Source of the DNA: Deltaproteobacteria bacterium | GTDB lineage: Bacteria > Desulfobacterota > Binatia > HRBIN30 > JACQVA1 | Direction: 5' to 3' | NCBI GenBank assembly: GCA_016178705.1 | Contig: JACOST010000028.1 | Location: 580,951 to 644,950, forward strand | DNA length: 64,000 nt | In this document: positions 1-7,870 of the stretch, one piece after another | How the letters are laid out: each line of letters opens with the position of its first letter | Position numbering within the stretch: position 1 is the first letter of the stretch | Translations under genes and position numbers: made by a program | Notes under the pieces: model-generated | What the model was told of the DNA's origin: nothing | The model's input: only the letters and a program-made list of their open reading frames with translations | Databases searched by the model: none

Positions 1-2
1 AG

Positions 3-293
3 CGCTGGCAGGCGGAAGCGGTGTTGATTACACGCGGCGAGCACGGGATGTCGCTGTTCAAACACACCGGCGGAGTGCGCCACATCCCAACCGTGGCGCG
101 CCATGTGTTCGATGTGACCGGTGCGGGCGACACGGTGGTGGCGACGTGTGCGCTCGCGCTCGGGGCCGGGGCGAGCTTCGAGGACGCGGCGGTGCTGGCG
201 AATCACGCGGCCGGAATTGTGGTGGGTGAAGTGGGCACGGCGACCGTCTCGTTGCCGACATTGCGCGCGGAACTGCGGCACGTGAAGGTGTGA
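3..293 (+). CDS. rfaE1: D-glycero-beta-D-manno-heptose-7-phosphate kinase, C-terminal part (5' truncated)
   Basis: This is the 3' end of a PfkB/ribokinase-family gene that enters from outside the window. The visible part carries the signature [11 protein letters not shown], where the GAGD forms the anion hole and catalytic aspartate, followed by the [17 protein letters not shown] tail. That tail closely resembles the end of the HldE/RfaE kinase domain, which phosphorylates heptose-7-phosphate at O1 for LPS inner-core synthesis. The frame stops about 15 residues after the tail with no cytidylyltransferase domain attached, so this is a kinase-only form. The downstream yicC-type gene begins 3 nt after the stop, or overlaps it if its GTG at 290 is used. 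Assignment to the heptose branch rather than another PfkB sugar kinase rests on the C-terminal motif only. Confidence 0.8.
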   Translation, partial: RWQAEAVLITRGEHGMSLFKHTGGVRHIPTVARHVFDVTGAGDTVVATCALALGAGASFEDAAVLANHAAGIVVGEVGTATVSLPTLRAELRHVKV

Positions 294-295
294 GC

Positions 296-1171
296 ATGCG
301 GAGCATGACTGGATTTGGCCAGGCCATCGTTGAAGCTGATGGCCGGCGCATTACGATCGAGGTCCGTTCGGTGAATCAGCGCTTCCTCGACGTGAAGCTG
401 AACATGCCGCGCGAGTATATGCCGTGGGAGAAGGACCTGCGCGCCGCTGTGCAAGCCGTGGTTGGACGCGGCAAGGTGGATGTCTCGATCAACCGCAACA
501 GCAGCGCGGCCGGTGAGATCAGCGTCGAGATCAATCAAACGTTGGCGCAAGCCTACATGCGCGGCCTACGTGATCTGCAAGCCGCGCTCGGACTCGGGGG
601 ACAGATCGAGTTGGCGATGGTGATGGCTCGGCCCGACGTGCTGCGCGTCGTGGAGCGGCGCGGCGATCCGCAGAGTGAGATCGCGGTGGTGCGGGGCGGT
701 TTGAGCGATGCGCTCGCGAAATTCAATCACGATCGTGAGCGGGAAGGGCGCAGCCTCGCGCGCGATCTAGCCAAGCGCGTGAAACATCTACGCCAGATCG
801 AACGTCGCATGCGGGCGCAAGCCGCGCGCGTGGCTCCCGCACTCACTCGTCGATTGCGCGACCGCATGCGGGAGCTGCTCGATGGCGTGCCCGTCAACGA
901 GGAACGGTTGCTGCAGGAAGTGGCGATCCTGGCGGAGCGCGCCGACATCACCGAAGAACTCGTGCGCTTGGACAGCCATCTCGAAGCGATGGAGCAGGCG
1001 TTTGCGTCGAAGGAGCCAGCCGGGCGCCAGCTCGACTTCCTGTTGCAAGAGATTCACCGCGAGATCAACACCATTGCGTCCAAGAGCGCGGATATCGAGA
1101 TGACCAACCTCAGCATCGCCGCCAAAGGGGAAGCCGAAAAACTGCGCGAGCAAGCGCAGAACGTGGAGTGA
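296..1171 (+). CDS. yicC: YicC/YloC family endoribonuclease
   Basis: The 291-residue product begins MRSMTGFG and has the family's N-terminal block with SVNQRFLDVKLNMP, then a long helical C-terminal half ending in the conserved LLQEIHREINTIASKS segment and a KLREQAQNVE tail. E. coli YicC is reported to be an RNase affecting small-RNA turnover. I chose the ATG at 296 because family members start M-x-SMTGFG; a GTG at 290 in the same frame overlaps the previous stop. In many bacteria guanylate kinase and RNA polymerase omega follow yicC, but here a convergent FmdB gene does. Confidence 0.9.
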   Translation: MRSMTGFGQAIVEADGRRITIEVRSVNQRFLDVKLNMPREYMPWEKDLRAAVQAVVGRGKVDVSINRNSSAAGEISVEINQTLAQAYMRGLRDLQAALGLGGQIELAMVMARPDVLRVVERRGDPQSEIAVVRGGLSDALAKFNHDREREGRSLARDLAKRVKHLRQIERRMRAQAARVAPALTRRLRDRMRELLDGVPVNEERLLQEVAILAERADITEELVRLDSHLEAMEQAFASKEPAGRQLDFLLQEIHREINTIASKSADIEMTNLSIAAKGEAEKLREQAQNVE

Positions 1172-1187
1172 CGGCGCGACGCTTGAG

Positions 1188-1535
1188 CTACAGCTCGTCT
1201 CCCCCGTCATTGCTGCCTTCGCCGGCTTCCATCTCGTCCATCATCTCGCCGAAGTCGTCACCGCCGCCGTCGTCGCCCATTTCTTTGCCCATTTTGCGCA
1301 TCCAGCGCGCGACGCTCTTGGGATCGTTCTCGTCGACGCCGCTGAGTTTGCTCGGATCGGCGAGCGACTCGAGCCGGGCGTCTTCCGACTTCGGCATGGC
1401 GAAGCGTGACAGCAGTCGGTCTGCCGCCGTGCCGCCGCACTTGGTGCACTCGGGCTTCGGCGTTTCGCTGACACGCAACGTCAACACGCTGAAGCGCTTC
1501 CCACACTTGCGGCAGCGGTATTCGTAGATCGGCAT
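1188..1535 (-). CDS. FmdB-family zinc-ribbon regulatory protein
   Basis: A 115-residue protein starting MPIYEYRCRKCGKRF, the hallmark of the FmdB/CxxC_CxxC_SSSS family. Two CxxC pairs (CRKC near residue 8-11 and CTKC near residue 35-38) should bind one zinc. The rest is a hydrophilic acidic tail rich in Asp, Glu, Gly and Met. The family is annotated as putative regulators after FmdB, but the biochemical role is unknown. It converges on yicC with a 16-nt gap. Confidence 0.85.
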   Translation of the reverse strand: MPIYEYRCRKCGKRFSVLTLRVSETPKPECTKCGGTAADRLLSRFAMPKSEDARLESLADPSKLSGVDENDPKSVARWMRKMGKEMGDDGGGDDFGEMMDEMEAGEGSNDGGDEL

Positions 1536-1585
1536 CTTTCAACTCCACTGGCGCGCTTCACCTACCAGAGCCGTCGGTTGCGTGC

Positions 1586-1646
1586 GAGTGCGGAATGCGG
1601 AATTCCAGAAGTCTTCATTCCGCATTCCGCACTCCGCATTCCGCAC
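1586..1646. repeat. Palindromic short repeat (attccgcattccgcac type)
   Basis: A 17-nt arm at 1586-1602 (gagtgcggaatgcggaa) is the exact reverse complement of 1618-1634, with a 15-nt spacer. A further direct copy of the core ccgcattccgcac follows to 1646. It lies in the gap upstream of the Tat-signal gene. It resembles the dispersed intergenic repeats common in GC-rich environmental genomes. The same run stays open in the downstream gene's frame, which could mislead start prediction. Confidence 0.75.
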
Positions 1647-1689
1647 TGTCTTGACTCTCCACCACCTCGCACCTAGTGTCCCGCCGCCG

Positions 1690-2310
1690 ATGCATACTGA
1701 TGGCTTCAAGGAACTCGCCGATCTGATCGGGACGCCGCTGGATCGGCGCCGGTTTCTCAAGGGCAGTGCGGCGGGCGTGGCGCTGCTGAGCGTCGGCGCG
1801 TTGCTGCCGGGTGGCTGCTCGCGCTATCCGAAGCTGCGCACTCCCCTGCGCTTCTTCACCGCGAAGGAGTATGCGATCGTCAACCAAACGGCTGAGCGGC
1901 TGCTTGGCGTGGTCGGCGGCATTGGCGCGGGCGCGGATCAGGTTGACGTCGCAGCGCGCCTCGATGGCTGGCTCGCCGCGTGGGACGCTGATGCGCAACA
2001 GCAGCTGCGCATCATGCTGCGCGTCTTCGAGCACGGCACCGCGCTGTTCGATCTGCAGCGCAAGCGCTTCACCATGCTCTCGGATGCCGACAAGGACCAC
2101 TACCTCGACGGCTGGATGCGCAGCACGCTCGGAGCGCGCCGTGTGGTCTTTCGCGCACTCAAGGCCCTGGCGTCCGCCGGCCTCTATCCCGATCCGACGA
2201 CGTGGACCGCGCTGGGCTACGACGGACCGTGGCTGGGTCGCAAAGACGTGCTCGCGCATGGTGAGAATGAACCGGTAACCCCATTGACGAACCTGCGAGT
2301 TCCGTCGTGA
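1690..2310 (+). CDS. Tat-exported small subunit, gluconate 2-dehydrogenase subunit 3-like
   Basis: A 206-residue protein with an N-terminal twin-arginine motif (DRRRFLKGS, residues ~17-25), a hydrophobic stretch to about residue 40, then a Cys in LLPGGC. It ends with the downstream GMC oxidoreductase start overlapping its stop by 4 nt, so the two are translationally coupled. Small Tat subunits of this kind (gluconate 2-dehydrogenase subunit 3 type) typically accompany GMC flavoproteins and may escort them across the membrane. The body (helical, FFTAKEYAIVNQTAERLL) fits that group, but similarity is judged by eye. The ATG at 1690 is preferred because the region upstream in frame is intergenic repeat. 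Confidence 0.7.
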   Translation: MHTDGFKELADLIGTPLDRRRFLKGSAAGVALLSVGALLPGGCSRYPKLRTPLRFFTAKEYAIVNQTAERLLGVVGGIGAGADQVDVAARLDGWLAAWDADAQQQLRIMLRVFEHGTALFDLQRKRFTMLSDADKDHYLDGWMRSTLGARRVVFRALKALASAGLYPDPTTWTALGYDGPWLGRKDVLAHGENEPVTPLTNLRVPS

Positions 2311-3836
2311 TTCTCGACTCCACCACTGTCGATCGTGATGTCGATCTTGCCGTGGACGTGTGCGTCGCCGGCTCCGGTGCCGGCGGTGCCGTGGTGGCCT
2401 GGGAACTCGCCAACGCGGGCCGCTCCGTCGTTGTGGTTGAAGAAGGGGCGTATCACTCCAGTCGCGACTTCTCGCAGCGGGAAGACGAAATGTACTCGCG
2501 CCTCTATCAAGAGGCTGGCGTACGCGTTGCGACCGACTCGACGGTGTTGATCTCGCAGGGCCGTGCGCTCGGCGGCTCTACCGTGACCAGCTTTTGCGTG
2601 TGCGCGCGCCCGCCGCGCGCGATTCTCGACTCGTGGCGCGACACGCTCGCCATCCCCGGTGTCGGCGCGTTCGAGATGAGTCCGCACTTCGAGCGGATCG
2701 AACAAGAGCTGCAGGTTGTCGAGCTGACGGCGGAGCAAGTCAACCAGAACAACCGTATCGTCCAAGCGGGAGCCGAACGGCTGGGTTTCCATCACCTCCG
2801 TGTCGCTCACAATCGAGTCGACTGCGTTGGCTGCGGGTTCTGCGCGCTCGGGTGTGCGTACGATCGCAAGACCGATGCGCTCACTACGCATCTGCGTTGG
2901 GCCTCGCAACGGGGCGCGATCATTGTGCCCGACTGCCAAGTGGAGTCGATCACGATCGACAACGCGCGCGCGGTGGGCGTCAGCGGCACGTTCCTGCGCA
3001 CCGCGGGTGGCGCCGCGAAGTTGACTGTGCGCGCGAAGGTGGTGGTTCTGGCTGCCGGTGCGTTGGGCTCACCGCAGGTGTGGCTGCGCAGCCGCTTGCC
3101 CAACGCGAATCAGCAAGTCGGGCGCAACCTCCATCTCCACCCCCAGGCTGTGGTTGCCGGCGTGTTTGCCGATGAGGTGGCGTCGTGGCGCGGAATTCCG
3201 CAGAGCGTCGTGGTTGACGAATTTCTCAATCCGCATGACCCAGCCGAAGGCGGCTTCCTGCTGGCGCCGATCACCGTACACCCGGTCGCCTTGGCCTCGA
3301 TGCTGCCGGGGTTCGGTGCCGATCATCGGGGTTTGATGGAGAGCTATCCCCGCCTCAGCCTCGCGGCGGTGATGCTGCGCGACCGATCGAGCGGCAGTGT
3401 GGAACTGGATAGCAGCGGGCGGCCGGCGGTCAGTTATCAACTGAACGACGACGATCGCGCCGTGTTGATCGAGGGGCTGCGCCGCCTGGCCGATGTCTAT
3501 TTCGCCGCCGGGGCCGAGCGCGTCGTGCTGCCGTTTACCGATTTGGTCGAGCTGACGCGGCGCGGTGACTATCGCGGGCTCGACGAACGCAGCGCGCGGG
3601 CCAACGATCCCATGCTGTGGTCGTTGCACCCGCAAGGATCGATGCGGATGGGCAGCAATCAGAAGCGCTCGGTCGTTAATCCGTTCGGAGAGGCCCACGA
3701 TATTCGCGCCCTGTTCGTTGCCGACGCCAGCATCTTCCCAACCGCGATCGCGGTGCCGCCACAGCTCTCGGTGATGGCGTTCGCCCGACGCACGGCGCGC
3801 TACATCGCGAGCAACGCACGCCGATACTTCGGATAG
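2307..3836 (+). CDS. GMC-family FAD-dependent oxidoreductase
   Basis: A 509-residue flavoprotein. The N-terminal Rossmann motif VAGSGAGGAVVAWELA (residues ~20-35) binds FAD. The C-terminal signature is HPQGSMRMG, with the catalytic-type His, followed by LFVADASIFPTAIAVPPQLSVMAFARR, as in GMC alcohol/sugar oxidoreductases. A mid-protein cluster CVGCGFCALGC (about residues 173-183) is typical of the subgroup that includes long-chain alcohol oxidases and could bind an Fe-S centre. The GTG start overlaps the upstream Tat subunit, so the flavoprotein, which lacks its own signal, may be exported as a complex. Substrate unknown. Confidence 0.85.
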   Translation: MILDSTTVDRDVDLAVDVCVAGSGAGGAVVAWELANAGRSVVVVEEGAYHSSRDFSQREDEMYSRLYQEAGVRVATDSTVLISQGRALGGSTVTSFCVCARPPRAILDSWRDTLAIPGVGAFEMSPHFERIEQELQVVELTAEQVNQNNRIVQAGAERLGFHHLRVAHNRVDCVGCGFCALGCAYDRKTDALTTHLRWASQRGAIIVPDCQVESITIDNARAVGVSGTFLRTAGGAAKLTVRAKVVVLAAGALGSPQVWLRSRLPNANQQVGRNLHLHPQAVVAGVFADEVASWRGIPQSVVVDEFLNPHDPAEGGFLLAPITVHPVALASMLPGFGADHRGLMESYPRLSLAAVMLRDRSSGSVELDSSGRPAVSYQLNDDDRAVLIEGLRRLADVYFAAGAERVVLPFTDLVELTRRGDYRGLDERSARANDPMLWSLHPQGSMRMGSNQKRSVVNPFGEAHDIRALFVADASIFPTAIAVPPQLSVMAFARRTARYIASNARRYFG

Positions 3837-3892
3837 CGGTGTCGCTGTCCTGTCTTGACCCACCCAGACCGCGTCGGTACTGTCCCGACCCT

Positions 3893-5275
3893 ATGCGTAG
3901 AACGAGTCGAAGTCTTCTCCTCGCTGTGCTGCTGTGCGCGGCGCTCACCTCGCGGACGTTCGCGGCGACGTATGCCGAGCGGGTGCATGAGCAAGTGTTG
4001 CCCAACGGCCTCAAGATGTTGTTGCTCGAAGACCACAAGGCCCCGGTGGCTGTCTTCCAGATCTGGTATCGGGTCGGCTCGCGCAACGAGACGCTCGGCC
4101 GCACGGGCCTGTCGCACTTGCTCGAACACATGATGTTCAAGGGCACCGAGAAGGTCGCGCCCGAGGACTACTCGAAGATCATTCAGCGCAACGGCGGCAA
4201 CACCAACGCGTTCACGACGCAGGACTACACGACCTACTTCGCGACGATGGCGAGCGATCGCCTTGGTGTGGTCAACGAGTTGGAAGCGGATCGCCTCGCC
4301 CACCTCAAGCTGGCAGAGGAGCAGTTCACCCCCGAGCGGCAAGTGGTGATGGAAGAGCGCCGCTTGCGAACCGAAGACAATCCGACATCGGCCCTGTTCG
4401 AGTCGATCAGTGCGGCGGCCTACACCGCGCACCCGTACGGCTGGCCTGTGATCGGCTGGATGGAAGACGTTCGCCAACTAACGCTCGACGATCTCACGCA
4501 CTACTTCCACACTTACTACGTGCCCAACAACGCGCTCGTGGTGGCGGTTGGCGACTTTGACGCCACTCAGCTCGCGGCGCAGATTGCCACAGAATTCGGG
4601 CCGATCGCCGCGAGCGCTCCGCCGCCGCCCGCAGTGCGCGCGATAGAACCGGCGCAGCAGGGCGAACGGCGCGTGGTCTTGCAGCGCGAAGCGCAGTTGC
4701 CGTTTGTGGGCGTAGCGTATCATGTGCCCAACCTGCACGACGGCGACGCCCCGGCAATCGAGGTCCTCGCTGGCGTGCTAGCCGGCGGGAAGAGTTCGCG
4801 GCTGTACCATGAACTCGTCTATCGCCAGCGCCTGGCCCGCGAAGTCGGTGGCAACGCGGACTACGTCTCGGTCGATCCGGGCGTGTTCATGCTCTACGGC
4901 CAGCCGTTGCCGGGCAAGAAGGTCGGCGAGCTAGAGAAGGCCCTCCTCGCGGAAGTGACGAAGCTGCAGATCACTCCTCCCAGCGACCGCGAGGTGGAGA
5001 AGGCGAAGAATCAAATCGAGGCATCGTTCATCTTCGGCCAAGATTCGGACTTCTATCAAGGCCTCGTGCTCGGGCAGTACGAGATCGCTGGCGATTGGCG
5101 CTTGGTCGATCAATACATTCCGGCAATGCAAGCGGTGACGGCTGCTGATGTGCAGCGCGTAGCCACCAAGTATCTCACTGCGGCTAACCGCACCGTGGGC
5201 GTTCTCGATCCGTTACCGCCGCGGCCGGGGAAACGACTGCCACCGGCAGCGCCGCCGCCGGGGATGGTGCGCTAA
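3893..5275 (+). CDS. M16-family zinc metallopeptidase (catalytic partner)
   Basis: A 460-residue protein with a signal peptide (cleavage near FAA, residues 23-25) and the inverted zinc motif HLLEH at residues 75-79, where the two His and the Glu coordinate and activate. Downstream it has the M16 features RRLRTEDNP and the GGKSSRLYHELVYRQ substrate-binding segment. Bacterial M16 peptidases of this type are periplasmic and act with a second, often inactive, subunit. The next gene starts in the stop codon (TAATG), giving exactly such a pair. The ATG at 3893 is chosen because it precedes a normal signal peptide. Confidence 0.92.
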   Translation: MRRTSRSLLLAVLLCAALTSRTFAATYAERVHEQVLPNGLKMLLLEDHKAPVAVFQIWYRVGSRNETLGRTGLSHLLEHMMFKGTEKVAPEDYSKIIQRNGGNTNAFTTQDYTTYFATMASDRLGVVNELEADRLAHLKLAEEQFTPERQVVMEERRLRTEDNPTSALFESISAAAYTAHPYGWPVIGWMEDVRQLTLDDLTHYFHTYYVPNNALVVAVGDFDATQLAAQIATEFGPIAASAPPPPAVRAIEPAQQGERRVVLQREAQLPFVGVAYHVPNLHDGDAPAIEVLAGVLAGGKSSRLYHELVYRQRLAREVGGNADYVSVDPGVFMLYGQPLPGKKVGELEKALLAEVTKLQITPPSDREVEKAKNQIEASFIFGQDSDFYQGLVLGQYEIAGDWRLVDQYIPAMQAVTAADVQRVATKYLTAANRTVGVLDPLPPRPGKRLPPAAPPPGMVR

Positions 5276-6642
5276 TGCGCCGCACGGCATTGATCGCGTT
5301 CGTCGCGCTGCTGGAGTGGGCTGCCGTTGGGCACGCCGGTGTGCCGCCCGCAACCTACGGGACGCTCGACAACGGCGCGATCTTGATCGTCTCGGAGCAG
5401 CGCAGTCTGCCGGTCGTGGTGATCCAGATTACGATCGACGCCGGGGCGCGGCTCGATCCGCCGGCCAAAGCGGGCCTCGCCAATTTGACCTCCGAGCTGT
5501 TGACCGAAGGAACGACCAAACGCAGCGCCAGCGAGATCAGCGATATGATCGATTTTCTCGGCGCCTCACTCGATTCCAACGCCGACGTGGATTTCGCCGG
5601 GGCGTCGCTGGCAGTGTTGAAAAAGGATCTGCCAGCCGGACTCGATTTGCTCGCCGATGTCTTGCTGCGCCCCGCGTTCGCGGATGCCGAGTTGGTCCGC
5701 CGGCGTGAAGCGGTGCTCGCCAGCATTCGCGCGTCGGAGGATCAGCCCGGCACGGTGGCGAGTCGCGCGTTTCAACGCGCGCTGTTCGGCAGCGAACCGT
5801 ACGGGCATCCGGTGGAAGGGACCATCGACTCGGTGCCGAAACTGACGCGTGCCGACATCCAGAGTTTCTATCGCCAGTATTATCGTCCCGGGCGCTCCAT
5901 TGTCACCGTCGTCGGTGACGTGTCGACGGACGAGATCAAGCCGCTACTCGACACGGCGTTGCAGAAATGGATTGGCGGCGCCGGCGAACCGTTCGTCTAC
6001 CCGCTGGCGCATCCCCCGGAGCAGCGTGAGGTGACGATCGACAAGCCGCTGACGCAAGCCAACATCATCCTCGGTCAACGCGGCGTCGCCCGCGACAATC
6101 CGGACTACTACGCGATCACGGTGATGAACTACATCCTCGGCGGCGGCGGCTTTTCGTCGCGCTTGCTCGACAACATCCGCACCCGCGGCGGGTTGGCCTA
6201 CTCGGTGTCGAGCGCGTTTTCGGTGAACAAGGCGCCCGGGAGTTTCGAGGTGGTGATGCAGACCAAGAGCGCGTCAGCCGGTGACGCGATTGCGCGTGCC
6301 CGTAGCGAGCTCGAACGCATCCGCCGCGAGCCGGTCGCCGACGACGAGCTGAGCGAGGCCAAGCGTTATCTGACCGGCAGCTTTCCACTGCGGCTCGACA
6401 GCACGCGCAAAATCTCCGCCTTCCTGTCGCAGGTGGAGTTCTACGGCCTCGGCCGTGACTACGCCGATACCTACGCCGCGCGCATCAATGCTGTGACCAA
6501 AGAGGACGTACTGCGCGTCGCGCAGCAGTATCTGCATCCGGAAGAAATGATTCTCGTCGTGGTCGCCAATCTCAAGGATACGCCGCTGACAACGGCGCCG
6601 CCCGCCGCGAACGTGCAGGGCAGCGAGGCGGGCGCACACTGA
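5275..6642 (+). CDS. M16-family peptidase homologue lacking the zinc motif (partner subunit)
   Basis: A 455-residue M16 homologue with a signal peptide (ends HAG, residue ~22). Where the active partner has HLLEH this protein has ANLTSELL, so the zinc ligands are missing. The C-terminal M16 half is intact (GGGGFSSRLLDNIRTRGGLAYSVSS). The start ATG shares its A with the upstream stop, indicating coupled 1:1 synthesis. By analogy with mitochondrial processing peptidase and other bacterial M16 pairs, it probably forms the substrate cavity with the active subunit. Confidence 0.9.
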   Translation: MRRTALIAFVALLEWAAVGHAGVPPATYGTLDNGAILIVSEQRSLPVVVIQITIDAGARLDPPAKAGLANLTSELLTEGTTKRSASEISDMIDFLGASLDSNADVDFAGASLAVLKKDLPAGLDLLADVLLRPAFADAELVRRREAVLASIRASEDQPGTVASRAFQRALFGSEPYGHPVEGTIDSVPKLTRADIQSFYRQYYRPGRSIVTVVGDVSTDEIKPLLDTALQKWIGGAGEPFVYPLAHPPEQREVTIDKPLTQANIILGQRGVARDNPDYYAITVMNYILGGGGFSSRLLDNIRTRGGLAYSVSSAFSVNKAPGSFEVVMQTKSASAGDAIARARSELERIRREPVADDELSEAKRYLTGSFPLRLDSTRKISAFLSQVEFYGLGRDYADTYAARINAVTKEDVLRVAQQYLHPEEMILVVVANLKDTPLTTAPPAANVQGSEAGAH

Positions 6643-6652
6643 CGAGTGAGCG

Positions 6653-7804
6653 CTAAATCTTGTACCGCTGCACGAGCTGCTTGGCGATCACGAGACGCTG
6701 GATCTCGTTGGTGCCTTCACCGATGATCATGAGTGGGGCGTCGCGGTAGTAGCGTTCGATCGGAAACTCTTCCGTGTAGCCGTAGCCGCCGAACACGCGC
6801 ATCGCTTCGATGGCGACTTCGAGGCAGGTCTCCGACGCGAACAGTTTCGCCATGCCGGCCTCGACATCGCAGCGCTCGCCGCGGTCCTTCTTCTCGGCGG
6901 CGCTGTACACCAGTAGGCGCGCGGCCTGGATCTTAGTCGCCATGTCGGCGAGCTTGAGCTGAATCGCTTGATGCTCGCAGATCGGCTTTCCAAAAGTCTC
7001 GCGTTGCTGGGCGTAGCGAATGGCGTGTTCGAAGGCGGCCTGCGAGACGCCGACGGCGCGCGCGGCGATGTTGATGCGGCCGACTTCGAGGCCGCTCATG
7101 ACGTGGATGAAGCCTTGCCCCTCGACGCCGCCGATCAGGTTTTTCGCCGGAACGGCGTAGTCTTCGAAGTGGACTTCGCAGGTTTCGATGCCTTTGTAAC
7201 CGAGCTTGTGAATGTCGCGGCTGACGGTGAGACCGGGCCCCTTCTCGCCGATGAACATGCTGATGCCCTTGTAGGGCGGGTCGGCGCTGGGATCGGTCTT
7301 CGCGGCGATGGCGTACAACGTACCGTAGCGCGCGTTGGTGATGAACATCTTGCTGCCGTTGAGGATGTACGCGTCGCCGCTGCGTTTGGCGGTGGTGCGG
7401 ATGCGTTGCACGTCGCTGCCGGCGTGCGGCTCGGTGAGACAGAGTGCGCCGTGATGGTCGCCGCGCGCCATCGCCGGGAGGTAACGCCGCTTCTGCTCGT
7501 CGGTGCCGTGCGTGCGCAATTGATACGCGAGCATGAGATGCGTGTTGAGCACGCCGCTGAGACTCATCCAGCCCTTGCACAACTCTTCGACCACCATCGC
7601 GTAGGTGGTCACGTCGAGTTCCAAGCCGCCGTACTCGGCCGGAATCGTCGCGCCGAACAAGCCGAGTTCCTTCAGCTTGGCGACCAGTGCGTGGGGATAC
7701 TCGTTGCGATGTTCGAGTTCGCTGGCGACGGGCAGGACGTCGCGCTCGACGAAACGGCGGATGGTGGCGAGGAGTTCCTCGCGGAGCTCGACGGATGTAC
7801 TCAC
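6653..7804 (-). CDS. Acyl-CoA dehydrogenase
   Basis: A 383-residue flavoprotein with the family motifs LTEPHAGSDVQRIRTTAKR (FAD/substrate loop), the C-terminal RQTF-like block RETFGKPICEHQAIQ, and AMRVFGGYGYTEEFPIERYYRDA near the end, followed by IGEGTNEIQRLVIAK. The Glu of YTEEFP is near the position of the catalytic base in short/medium-chain enzymes. I place the start at GTG 7804 because AAGGAGG lies 5 nt upstream, although the frame stays open to 7843. Likely role: beta-oxidation or a related acyl-CoA desaturation; chain length cannot be read. Confidence 0.93.
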   Translation of the reverse strand: MSTSVELREELLATIRRFVERDVLPVASELEHRNEYPHALVAKLKELGLFGATIPAEYGGLELDVTTYAMVVEELCKGWMSLSGVLNTHLMLAYQLRTHGTDEQKRRYLPAMARGDHHGALCLTEPHAGSDVQRIRTTAKRSGDAYILNGSKMFITNARYGTLYAIAAKTDPSADPPYKGISMFIGEKGPGLTVSRDIHKLGYKGIETCEVHFEDYAVPAKNLIGGVEGQGFIHVMSGLEVGRINIAARAVGVSQAAFEHAIRYAQQRETFGKPICEHQAIQLKLADMATKIQAARLLVYSAAEKKDRGERCDVEAGMAKLFASETCLEVAIEAMRVFGGYGYTEEFPIERYYRDAPLMIIGEGTNEIQRLVIAKQLVQRYKI

Positions 7805-7870
7805 GAATCCCTCCTTGGTGGAAGTGCGCCGCGTATGTTCCACGTTTGATCGGTGATGGCAAGTTGAGTG

